This document shows, one piece after another, positions 27,000 to 34,152 of a DNA stretch of 64,000 nt. Each line of letters opens with the position of its first letter. The first letter of the stretch is position 1. Source of the stretch: Bacteroidales bacterium (GTDB lineage: Bacteria > Bacteroidota > Bacteroidia > Bacteroidales > UBA12077); the NCBI GenBank assembly GCA_016342685.1, contig JAEINU010000001.1:1-64000 (forward strand). The letters are read 5' to 3'. The notes beneath the pieces are model-generated. The model made no database searches, was not told the origin of the DNA, and was given only the letters and a program-made list of their open reading frames with translations. Position numbers and translations under genes: made by a program.

Positions 27000-28343
27000 C
27001 TAGAAAGTTAAAGTAAAAGTAGTTCCTTTTTCAACTACTGATGTTGCGGTAATAGAACCTCCATGCAATCGCATGATTTGTTTCGATAAGCTTAAACCTA
27101 TTCCAGATCCTTTTGGTTTGGTAGTGAAAAAAGGGATAAAAATTTTATCAATCACATCTGGAAGAATTCCTTGTCCATTGTCTGAGACCTGAATAGTTAC
27201 CCTTCCGCGCTTATTGTTGTATGCCTTTAAGATAACATGTGGATTTTCATTATTGTCAAGTGCGTGAATCGCATTTTTTATTAAATTAATTAAAACTTGC
27301 TCAATTAATTTAGTATCTGCATAAAATTCCAGCGATTCTGGCTCAAGTGAAACTTGGTAATCGACATTATTTGATTTTATCTCTTGTTTTATTAATAATG
27401 AAATGTCATCAAGCATTTCTTTTATCTTGGCAACCTTAAAGTTAGGTTGAGGAATTTTTGTTAAGTTTCTATAAGTATTCACAAAATGCAACAAACCATC
27501 GCTTCTTTTATTAATGGTTTTTATTGCCATATGAACCTCTTCAATTGATTCTTTATCTGGAATGGCATCAAGCTTGCGCGCATCCTTAAACATTAAATCT
27601 AAAGTAGATGTTATAGAGGAAATAGGAGTTATGGAGTTCATAATCTCGTGTGTTAAAACACGGATTAATTTCTGCCAACTTTCAGTTTCCTGATCTTCAA
27701 GAACACTCTGGATGTTTTTAATTGTAACTAGAATTATGCTTTTGTCAAGTATTTTAAATTCAGTTCCGGAGATTGCCAGTTGCAAAATGTCATCTTCTTC
27801 TTGGATTTTAATTAAGCAACTCTTTCCAGGCTCAAGTTTTATAAGGGTTTCAACTAATTCTGGACTTACTTCTTTTAGATCATGTATATTCTTCAAAGAA
27901 TTTATTTGAAAAAGTTTCTTAAAAGAATTATTTACCATATCAACTGTTCCATCTCGTTGATAAGTAATTAAGCTCACATCAATATTCCTCACCAAACTTT
28001 GTAAATACTGATATTGCTCTTCTTTTTCGGATCTAACTTTTTGAAAGTCTTGAATTACATCGTTGAAAGCTTTGTTTAATTCATCGAAAGATGAACCCAT
28101 TCCTTCAATTTTAAATGATCTTGTAAACTCGGAAAAGCGTATTGATTCCAAAAAACTTGCTAAATCCCTATTTGTTTTATCAAGATATTTAAAAATTAAA
28201 TATATCTGAAAGATAATTATTAACCCAATTAAAAAAGGAGTAATTAAATACTCTAAGGTTAAAGTATAAAAAAAAAGAAATATTGTTACTGCTAATAACA
28301 ATATTCTAAAAATAACAACAAATCTAAAGTTTTTAAAGACCAT
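27000..28343 (-). CDS. NtrY-like sensor histidine kinase (pair 1)
   Basis: A 447-aa membrane sensor kinase. Two closely spaced TM segments lie in residues 8-50 (FRILLLAVTIFLFFYTL, LITPFLIGLIIIFQIYLI) with almost no periplasmic loop, so it probably senses the membrane or a cytoplasmic signal. A PAS-like domain follows at about 105-215. The H-box is LIRVLTHEIMNSITPISS and the ATPase domain has LINLIKNAIHALDN, DNGQGI and TTKPKGSGIGLSL. Its ATG sits inside the last codons of the upstream response regulator gene, overlapping by 11 bp (ATGGTCTTTAA), so translation is coupled. It should phosphorylate that regulator. Its stop codon abuts the end of the convergent beta-lactamase-fold gene with no terminator visible. 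Paralogue of the kinase at 52851. Confidence 0.9.
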   Translation of the reverse strand: MVFKNFRFVVIFRILLLAVTIFLFFYTLTLEYLITPFLIGLIIIFQIYLIFKYLDKTNRDLASFLESIRFSEFTRSFKIEGMGSSFDELNKAFNDVIQDFQKVRSEKEEQYQYLQSLVRNIDVSLITYQRDGTVDMVNNSFKKLFQINSLKNIHDLKEVSPELVETLIKLEPGKSCLIKIQEEDDILQLAISGTEFKILDKSIILVTIKNIQSVLEDQETESWQKLIRVLTHEIMNSITPISSITSTLDLMFKDARKLDAIPDKESIEEVHMAIKTINKRSDGLLHFVNTYRNLTKIPQPNFKVAKIKEMLDDISLLIKQEIKSNNVDYQVSLEPESLEFYADTKLIEQVLINLIKNAIHALDNNENPHVILKAYNNKRGRVTIQVSDNGQGILPDVIDKIFIPFFTTKPKGSGIGLSLSKQIMRLHGGSITATSVVEKGTTFTLTF

Positions 28344-29709
28344 ATTTTTCCATTCTACGGTATAATGATGTTCTTGTTAGTCCTAAAACACTGGCTGCTT
28401 GAGTTACATTTCCTTGGTTGTGTTTTAAAACTTTAACAATAATGTTTTTCTCAACTTCTTCCAAATTGTACGTGTCAATTTCAATTTCCGCACTTTTTTC
28501 ACTTCTGTTTGAAAGTAAGAAATCTTCAGTTTGAATTGTATCAGAATCGCTCATAATTACAGCTCTTTCTAATGAATGTTGTAGCTCTCTTACATTTCCA
28601 GGCCATTGGTATTGAGAAAGTTTCTTCATTGCTTCAGCACTAATTCCTTTGATCGACTTTCGATACTTTTTAGCATAGATCACTAAAAAATGTTCGGCAA
28701 GCAGAGGAATGTCACTGATTCTTTCTCGAAGCGGTGGAAGATGAATTTCTACAGTATTTATTCTATAAAGTAAATCTTGTCGGAACAATTCATCTTGAAT
28801 CATATTATGAATGTCGTTATTTGTTGCGCAAATTAAACGAACATCAATTTTACTTGGTTTGTTTGCTCCAACTCTTGTAATTTCCCTTCTTTCAAGAACC
28901 GTAAGCAACTTAGCTTGCATAGGTAATGACAAGTTTCCTATTTCATCTAGGAATAATGTTCCTCCCGAAGCAATTTCAAATCTACCTTGTTTGTCTTTTT
29001 TAGCATCGGTAAATGCACCTTTCATGTGACCAAATAGTTCACTTTCGAAAAGTGTTTCAGCAATAGAACCTAAATCAACACTAATAAAAACTTCGTCTTT
29101 TCTTAATGAGTTTCTATGAAGCGCACGTGCAACCAATTCTTTTCCTGTTCCATTTTCTCCTAAAATTAGGATATTAGCATCAGTTTGCGCCACCTTTTTA
29201 ATAGTAGAAAAAACCTGATGCATTTCCGGACTATTACCGATAAATTCATGAAATGGTTGATCTTGTATAGCACTTATTTCTTTTTGCTTCTTTTTTAAGT
29301 TGCTTGCTTCGCTTTTTGATCTGCGAAGTTTAATCGATGATGATATTGTTGCTAAGATCTTTTCATTTTGCCAAGGTTTTAAAACAAAATCTGTTGCACC
29401 TGATTTTATTGCTTTTACAGCTTTTTCGGCATCTCCATATGCAGTTATAAATACAACAACTGCATCGGGGTCTATTTCTATAATTTTATTTAACCAATCG
29501 AAACCCTCTTGTCCGCTTATGGCATCTTTTGTAAAATTCATATCCAAAAGAATAACATCAAATGTATCGTTATTTAATATCTCGGGAATTCTTTCTGGAT
29601 TTGTCTCTGTTTGAATTAATTCAACATGATTTTTTAATAGTAGCTTTAATGCAAAAAGGATATCTTCATTATCATCAATAGCAAGTATTCTTCCTGTTTT
29701 TTCGCTCAT
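28333..29709 (-). CDS. NtrC-family sigma-54-dependent response regulator (pair 1)
   Basis: 458 aa in three parts. The receiver domain has RILAIDDNEDILFALK, the phospho-Asp in DVILLDMNF, and the conserved Lys in FVLKPW. The AAA+ domain has Walker A ILGENGTGKELVARALH, the loop KGAFTDAKKDKQGRFE in place of canonical GAFTGA, and Walker B GGTLFLDEIGNL. The C-terminus is a Fis-type HTH, NVTQAASVLGLTRTSLYRRM. It should activate RNA polymerase with sigma-54. The gene is divergent from the adaptor/ATPase operon. The 238-bp gap carries two 16-bp operator-like sites and a sigma-54-like promoter facing the exporter, so that operon is the likely target. Related operator sites recur upstream of the gene at 32283. 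Confidence 0.92.
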   Translation of the reverse strand: MSEKTGRILAIDDNEDILFALKLLLKNHVELIQTETNPERIPEILNNDTFDVILLDMNFTKDAISGQEGFDWLNKIIEIDPDAVVVFITAYGDAEKAVKAIKSGATDFVLKPWQNEKILATISSSIKLRRSKSEASNLKKKQKEISAIQDQPFHEFIGNSPEMHQVFSTIKKVAQTDANILILGENGTGKELVARALHRNSLRKDEVFISVDLGSIAETLFESELFGHMKGAFTDAKKDKQGRFEIASGGTLFLDEIGNLSLPMQAKLLTVLERREITRVGANKPSKIDVRLICATNNDIHNMIQDELFRQDLLYRINTVEIHLPPLRERISDIPLLAEHFLVIYAKKYRKSIKGISAEAMKKLSQYQWPGNVRELQHSLERAVIMSDSDTIQTEDFLLSNRSEKSAEIEIDTYNLEEVEKNIIVKVLKHNQGNVTQAASVLGLTRTSLYRRMEKYGL

Positions 29710-29784
29710 AGTCGGTAAAATATAAAAATTAGGTTTAGTCGATTTTATTAAATGTAAATATACAATTAAATTTTAATTCCGACA

Positions 29785-29822
29785 TGTACGATATCGAACT
29801 CGACATGTTTCGTAATCGTACA
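29785..29822 (+). promoter_or_regulatory. Paired operator (UAS) for response regulator 1
   Basis: Two 16-mers lie at 29785-29800 (TGTACGATATCGAACT) and 29807-29822 (GTTTCGTAATCGTACA), with centres 22 bp apart. Read in one orientation both fit GTTCGnAnTCGYACA with few mismatches. The outer bases form an inverted repeat (TGTACGAT / ATCGTACA). They lie about 65 bp upstream of the sigma-54-like promoter, the usual place for NtrC-type activator binding. Assignment to this regulator is inferred from position. Confidence 0.65.
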
Positions 29823-29887
29823 GTTTTGGAGATTGGTAAATTTGCAAAATCTACGTAAGTGTCAATATATCAATATTAAAAGTGTTT

Positions 29888-29903
29888 TGGCATAATTAAT
29901 GAA
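29888..29903 (+). promoter_or_regulatory. Sigma-54-like promoter of the adaptor/ATPase operon
   Basis: TGGCAT-AATTA-ATGAA. The -24 block is good and identical to the other two candidates in the window. The -12 block keeps T, G and the final A of TTGCA but lacks the usual GC. It lies 44 bases upstream of the adaptor ATG. Confidence 0.5.
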
Positions 29904-29947
29904 TAGTTTGAGCAGAGTCTAAATAAATCTTACAAAATTTTTAAATA

Positions 29948-31201
29948 ATGGATAGAGTAATAGAAAAAAAGCATAAATGGCTAAACAAAAAAACAATTTG
30001 GTTTACTGTTGGAGGTATTCTTATTATTCTTGTCGCGTACAATATATTTTTTGGCGATAAAAGTTCAAAATTGAACGTTGAAAAAGAAAAAATAACAATA
30101 GAATCAATTGTTGAAAATGAATTTAAAGATTACATACCTGTAATTGGTACAGTAGAACCAATCAGAACTGTTTATCTTGATGCAATTGAGGGTGGACGTG
30201 TTGAAGAAATATTGATTGATGAAGGTAATATGGTAAAAAAGGGCGATGTTATACTTAAATTAAGTAATACAGGTCTTATACTTGAAATTTCTAATAATGA
30301 ATCGAATGTTTCACGTTCTATAAATGAATTTGAGAACACCAAAATTAATCTAGAGATTCAAAACATTACTAGAAAGCAAACGCTTATAAATACTGAGATG
30401 AACCTGAAAAGGCAAAAAAGGCAGTACGAATACAATAAACAGATGTTTGAAGGTGATCATATTTCAAAAGAAGAATATAATCAGTCGCAAGAAGAATATT
30501 CTGCATCTTTAGAGCAGTATGACCTACTTATTGCTGCATTAAAAAGCGATTCTTTATACAGAATTAACACCTTGTCTTCAATGGAAGCAAATGTTAATAG
30601 AATGAAGGAAAACCTTAAAATTATTCAAAGTAAAATGGATAATTTAAATGTTAAGGCCCCAGTTGATGGAGAATTGGCAAATTTAAATCAAGAGATTGGA
30701 GAAGTAATTATTTACGGAACTCGCATTGGAACTGTTAACATTCTTGATAATTATAAGTTGAGAGTTGAAATCGACGAACATTATATTGCACGAGTTCGAA
30801 GAGGACTAACAGGTAACTTTGATTTCTCAGGCTCGACTTATAAATTGAAAATAGAAAAAGTTTATCCAGAGGTTAATAACGGAAGATTTGCTGTAGATAT
30901 GGTATTTATTTCGGGACGGCCAGATCAAATTCGTATTGGACAAACATTTAGAATTAAGCTGGAATTAGGTGAATCGAAACAAGCAGTATTGATACCTCGT
31001 GGCGGATTTTACCAAAGTACAGGTGGACAATGGGTTTATGTTGTTGATGAAACGGGTGATTTCGCTATAAAACGAAATATCTCAATTGGAAGACAAAATC
31101 CTAAGTATTACGAAGTACTTGAAGGATTAAATCCGGGAGAAGAAGTTGTTGTATCAAGCTACGATAACTTTAATGATGTAGATCAATTAATTTTAAAATA
31201 A
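29948..31201 (+). CDS. MacA/HlyD-type periplasmic adaptor of an ABC exporter
   Basis: A 417-aa adaptor anchored by one N-terminal TM helix (IWFTVGGILIILVAYNIFF, about residues 18-36). A barrel-sandwich (lipoyl-like) half, EGGRVEEILIDEGNMVKKGDVIL, is followed by a coiled-coil hairpin at about 115-235 and the second lipoyl half, VKAPVDGELANLNQEIGEVI. A beta-barrel and a membrane-proximal domain close the protein. Such adaptors join an inner-membrane ABC transporter to an outer-membrane channel. The LolD/MacB-like ATPase gene follows after 42 bases, so this is an export operon, but no permease gene follows. It is probably controlled by the divergent NtrC-type regulator through a sigma-54 promoter. 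Confidence 0.9.
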   Translation: MDRVIEKKHKWLNKKTIWFTVGGILIILVAYNIFFGDKSSKLNVEKEKITIESIVENEFKDYIPVIGTVEPIRTVYLDAIEGGRVEEILIDEGNMVKKGDVILKLSNTGLILEISNNESNVSRSINEFENTKINLEIQNITRKQTLINTEMNLKRQKRQYEYNKQMFEGDHISKEEYNQSQEEYSASLEQYDLLIAALKSDSLYRINTLSSMEANVNRMKENLKIIQSKMDNLNVKAPVDGELANLNQEIGEVIIYGTRIGTVNILDNYKLRVEIDEHYIARVRRGLTGNFDFSGSTYKLKIEKVYPEVNNGRFAVDMVFISGRPDQIRIGQTFRIKLELGESKQAVLIPRGGFYQSTGGQWVYVVDETGDFAIKRNISIGRQNPKYYEVLEGLNPGEEVVVSSYDNFNDVDQLILK

Positions 31202-31243
31202 CAGATAGTCTATAATATAATTAGTAATTTAAAACTTACAATC

Positions 31244-31927
31244 ATGATTAAAACTAATGAACTGGTAAAAGTTTTTAGAACAGATGAAGTTGAAACAACT
31301 GCTCTAAACAAAGTAAATCTAAACATTGGTAAAGGAGAGTTCGTTGCAATTATGGGACCTTCAGGTTGCGGGAAATCAACTTTACTTAATATCCTTGGAT
31401 TACTTGATAATCCTTCTTCTGGAGAAATGCACTTTGTAGAAGAGGAAGTTGCAAAATACTCCGAAAGACAAAGAACAAATTTAAGAAAAGCAAATATTGG
31501 ATTCGTTTTCCAAAGCTTTAACTTAATCGATGAACTTACTGTTTATGAAAATGTAGAATTACCATTACTATATTTAAACATGCCATCTTCAGAAAGAAAG
31601 AAAAGAGTTGAAGAAGTTCTTGATAGAATGAAAATGTCGCATCGTAAGAAGCACTTTCCTCAGCAATTATCTGGTGGTCAGCAACAGCGCGTTGCAATTG
31701 CAAGAGCAGTAGTTACAAATCCAAAACTAATATTAGCCGATGAGCCTACTGGTAACTTAGATTCTGCTAATGGTGAAGAAGTAATGAATTTATTATCTGA
31801 ATTGAATAATGAAGGTACTACTATTGTAATGGTAACACACTCACCTTCTGACGCTGAAAAAGCTCATAGAATAATTCAGTTGTTTGATGGTCACATTGTA
31901 ACTGAGAACATTAAAAAGGTTTTATAA
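31244..31927 (+). CDS. ABC transporter ATPase, MacB/LolD type
   Basis: A 227-aa stand-alone nucleotide-binding subunit. All motifs are present: Walker A GPSGCGKST, Q-loop FVFQSFNLIDEL, signature LSGGQQQRVAIARA, Walker B LILADEPTGNLD and switch His in MVTHS. The A-K-E-like opening (MIKTNELVKVFRTDEVETTALNKVNL) and the TGNLDS motif place it in the MacB/LolD/FtsE group, which energises extrusion from the inner membrane rather than import. It follows the adaptor in one operon. Its permease is not adjacent; the MacB/FtsX permease at 48939 is a candidate partner. A strong terminator lies 105 bases downstream. Confidence 0.93.
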   Translation: MIKTNELVKVFRTDEVETTALNKVNLNIGKGEFVAIMGPSGCGKSTLLNILGLLDNPSSGEMHFVEEEVAKYSERQRTNLRKANIGFVFQSFNLIDELTVYENVELPLLYLNMPSSERKKRVEEVLDRMKMSHRKKHFPQQLSGGQQQRVAIARAVVTNPKLILADEPTGNLDSANGEEVMNLLSELNNEGTTIVMVTHSPSDAEKAHRIIQLFDGHIVTENIKKVL

Positions 31928-32032
31928 AATACTTAAGATTAGAAATGCAGGAGTGGAATTCCCCTATACTTTCCCGATTTTTGAGTATATAAGATCCCCA
32001 ATTTTTTCACTTCTGTATTTTCTTTATAAAAA

Positions 32033-32060
32033 AAGAAGCTCTAAATGAGCTTCTTTTTTT
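32033..32060 (+). terminator. Rho-independent terminator after the ABC ATPase gene
   Basis: AAGAAGCTC, a 5-base loop and GAGCTTCTT are followed by a T-run. It abuts the operator pair of the next unit. Confidence 0.85.
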
Positions 32061-32097
32061 GTTCGTATTCGCACAACATTTGAACGTAGTCGCACAA
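32061..32097 (+). promoter_or_regulatory. Paired operator (UAS), same family as 29785-29822
   Basis: GTTCGTATTCGCACAA (32061-32076) and GAACGTAGTCGCACAA (32082-32097), 21 bp apart. The first matches the 29807-29822 site at 12 of 15 aligned positions. They lie 55 bp upstream of a sigma-54-like promoter. The shared consensus, about TTCGTAnTCGYACA, points to response regulator 1 as the common activator (inference). Confidence 0.65.
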
Positions 32098-32151
32098 AAA
32101 TATATCACTAAAAATCATGTAATATACAGTTTTACAAACACTTATATCTCG

Positions 32152-32167
32152 TGGCATACATATTGTA
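32152..32167 (+). promoter_or_regulatory. Sigma-54-like promoter of the 98-aa gene operon
   Basis: TGGCAT-ACATA-TTGTA, one base from TTGCA in the -12 block and correctly spaced. It is the best sigma-54 match in the window. The ATG is 115 bases downstream. Confidence 0.6.
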
Positions 32168-32282
32168 TTTAATGATTTAATAATAAGAGTATTAAGCTAA
32201 AAATGATATTCCCATATCACACAGAACTATTCTACACTTAACCGAATGTTAGAATAATAATAATTAAAGAAAGGAAAAAATT

Positions 32283-32579
32283 ATGTTAAAAGATTTGTGT
32301 ATCCCTATTCCAGGTTTTGGCGAAAATGAAATTGCTGAATTACATCTTAAAGTTGGTGATAAAAAGATTAGTTACGACTTTCGTGTTGAATCATTTCCTT
32401 GGGATATTGAAGATGAACTTAATGGCGAGAGTGATGAGTTAACAAGTTCTCTTGCTAGAATAAGCCGATTAAAGGCATCTATTGAGAACTACGACAAAAG
32501 CTGGGAATTAATTCAAATTTTCACTCCTGCTGACCACTCTAAGTTTATTCAAGTTTTATATCGTAAAAAAACCAGTTAA
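32283..32579 (+). CDS. Small cytoplasmic protein of unknown function
   Basis: A 98-aa protein with no signal peptide or TM segment and no family I recognise. It is acidic in the middle (WDIEDELNGESDELTSSLARISRLKASI), has a likely amphipathic helix there, and ends in a basic segment (VLYRKKTS). ATG 32283 is preceded by a purine-rich GAAAGGAAAA. The next gene begins 10 bases after its stop, so the pair is an operon. The sigma-54-like promoter and paired operators upstream suggest it is induced with the exporter by response regulator 1. A stress-response role is a guess from that context only. Confidence 0.7.
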   Translation: MLKDLCIPIPGFGENEIAELHLKVGDKKISYDFRVESFPWDIEDELNGESDELTSSLARISRLKASIENYDKSWELIQIFTPADHSKFIQVLYRKKTS

Positions 32580-32589
32580 ATGTTTTATT

Positions 32590-33039
32590 ATGAAAAGAAT
32601 TATAAGTTTAACAATTGTTATTATTCTAGCAGTGGGGTCCCTTTCTGCTCAAGAAACAAACAAAGAGGAAATTGCAATTAAAGAAGTAATACAAAGTGCA
32701 TATGTCGATGGTTTACAGAATAAAGGAAATACAAGTGATATTGAAAATGGATTTCATTCAGGATTTAATTTGCTAGGTGTAAATCATAATATGCTAACAA
32801 AATTTCCTATTTATAGTTGGATTCAATCTTTTGAAAGTAGAAAAGCTAAAGACCCAACACCTCCAACAGAAGAACAATTAATTTCATGCAAATATTTGCT
32901 TATAGATGTAACAGGAAATGCCGCAATGGCAAAAATAGAATTGAATAGAAACAACGAATTATTATTTACGGATTATCTGCAATTATATAAATTTGAAGAA
33001 GGCTGGAAGATTGTAAGTAAAATTTACTATAGACATTAA
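32590..33039 (+). CDS. Exported NTF2-like (lumazine-binding-like) protein
   Basis: A 149-aa protein with signal peptide MKRIISLTIVIILAVGSLSAQ. The mature part fits the putative lumazine-binding / NTF2-like group common in Bacteroidota: an N-terminal helix (EEIAIKEVIQSAYVDGLQNKG), FHSGFNLLGV, then a beta-sheet core (GNAAMAKIELNRNNELLFTDYLQLYKFEEGWKIVSKIYY). The cone-shaped fold usually binds a small ligand or acts as a dimeric accessory. No catalytic residues can be assigned. It is second in the operon with the 98-aa gene, so probably under the same sigma-54 control, and ends at a terminator. Confidence 0.8.
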   Translation: MKRIISLTIVIILAVGSLSAQETNKEEIAIKEVIQSAYVDGLQNKGNTSDIENGFHSGFNLLGVNHNMLTKFPIYSWIQSFESRKAKDPTPPTEEQLISCKYLLIDVTGNAAMAKIELNRNNELLFTDYLQLYKFEEGWKIVSKIYYRH

Positions 33040-33059
33040 ATATTACTAAGCCTTTTATT

Positions 33060-33095
33060 AAGAGTGTTTGCACCGAATGTGCAGATACTCTTTTT
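33060..33095 (+). terminator. Terminator after the NTF2-like gene
   Basis: Interrupted stem: AAGAGT/ACTCTT outside and TGCAC/GTGCA inside around CGAAT, followed by a T-run. Confidence 0.75.
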
Positions 33096-33162
33096 AGTTT
33101 TACATAAGCAATGCAACATATTATTTTGTAGAACGTCATTAATAAAATTAAATATCTAAACT

Positions 33163-34062
33163 ATGAAAAAAGTATTAATAAGTTTTTTAATAGCAGTTAT
33201 TCCTTTTGCAGGATATATGCAAACAACAGTAAGTGCTCGTGATGTAATAGCAAAGCTCAATAATGGAGAATCTGTTTCGTACGATAATGTAATTGTAACA
33301 GGCGATCTTGATTTTAGATTAATTCTTGAGAAAGAAAAAGTGAAAGATGGTCCTAATGTTATTTTTAAAGATAATGTTACTTATAAGTACCATGTAAGAG
33401 AATCAATTCAATTTACAAATTCTACTTTTAACGGCGAAGTTATTGGTTATTTTCACAACGATCCTAAGGAGGAATTGCACATTGTAATGTTTCATAACGA
33501 TGTTGTTTTTAACAATTGTACATTTAAAGAGGATTTTTTGGTAAAGTATACTAAGTTTTATAAGAATTCTTCGTTTAAAGGGAATGTGTTTGAAGGAAAT
33601 GCATTATTTAAATATTCAGAATTTAGCAGTTCGGTTGATTTTTCCAATTCGAATTTTGAAGAAATAGCTAATTTTAAATATGCAGAGTTTCCAATGCTTG
33701 CAGATTTTAGCACGTCTAAATTTGGAGGCGAAGCCATTTTTAAATACACTGTTTTTGAAGATAAAGCAAATTTTGCAAAATCTGAGTTTTATAAAATAGT
33801 AAGTTTTAAATACACTAAACTTGATGAGTTTATTGATTTTAGTAATGTGAAATTTAATTCAGATGCAATTTTTAAGTATACTAAATTTCCAGAAGGTGTT
33901 AGCTTCGAGAACGCATATTTTGACGATTATGCTGACTTTAAATATGCAAAAATGTACGAACCTGTTAATTTAAAAAATGTTGAATTTGATGGCGAAACAT
34001 CTTTCAAGTACACCGAAATTAATGGTAAAGAGTTTGTAACTTATATAATGAGAAACAAGTAA
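33163..34062 (+). CDS. Exported pentapeptide-like repeat protein with FKYT motif
   Basis: A 299-aa protein with an N-terminal signal (MKKVLISFLIAVIPFAGYMQ). From about residue 100 to 290 it is a regular 20-residue repeat, xDFSNSxF-xxxAxFKYTxF, for example ADFSTSKFGGEAIFKYTVF and VDFSNSNFEEIANFKYAEF. Phe every five residues matches a pentapeptide-repeat right-handed beta-helix, here with a higher-order four-pentapeptide period so that FKYT/FKYA falls on the same face of each coil. The N-terminal part (VSARDVIAKLNNGESVSYDNVIVTGDLDF) resembles the cap of related proteins. A Tyr/Lys stripe could form an interaction surface. Ligand unknown. Transcribed alone, ending at a strong bidirectional terminator. 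Confidence 0.85.
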   Translation: MKKVLISFLIAVIPFAGYMQTTVSARDVIAKLNNGESVSYDNVIVTGDLDFRLILEKEKVKDGPNVIFKDNVTYKYHVRESIQFTNSTFNGEVIGYFHNDPKEELHIVMFHNDVVFNNCTFKEDFLVKYTKFYKNSSFKGNVFEGNALFKYSEFSSSVDFSNSNFEEIANFKYAEFPMLADFSTSKFGGEAIFKYTVFEDKANFAKSEFYKIVSFKYTKLDEFIDFSNVKFNSDAIFKYTKFPEGVSFENAYFDDYADFKYAKMYEPVNLKNVEFDGETSFKYTEINGKEFVTYIMRNK

Positions 34063-34093
34063 GAATATTTACGAATAATATTATAGCATATTT

Positions 34094-34152
34094 CGACAAG
34101 CTTTGGATGACAGATTCTACAAACATATGTCATCCAAAGCTTGTCGTTTTTT
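34094..34152. terminator. 19-bp perfect bidirectional terminator
   Basis: CGACAAGCTTTGGATGACA and its exact complement (34128-34146) flank a 15-base loop, with a T-run on the right and A/T-rich sequence on the left. It separates the convergent pentapeptide-like gene and the sensor kinase gene. Confidence 0.85.

Larger units (their letters stand above)
31928..32282. other. Regulatory intergenic region between the exporter operon and the 98-aa gene
   Basis: 355 bases without a gene. They hold the exporter terminator (32033-32060), a pair of operator-like 16-mers (32061-32097), a sigma-54-like promoter (32152-32167) and a leader of about 100 bases. Confidence 0.7.
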
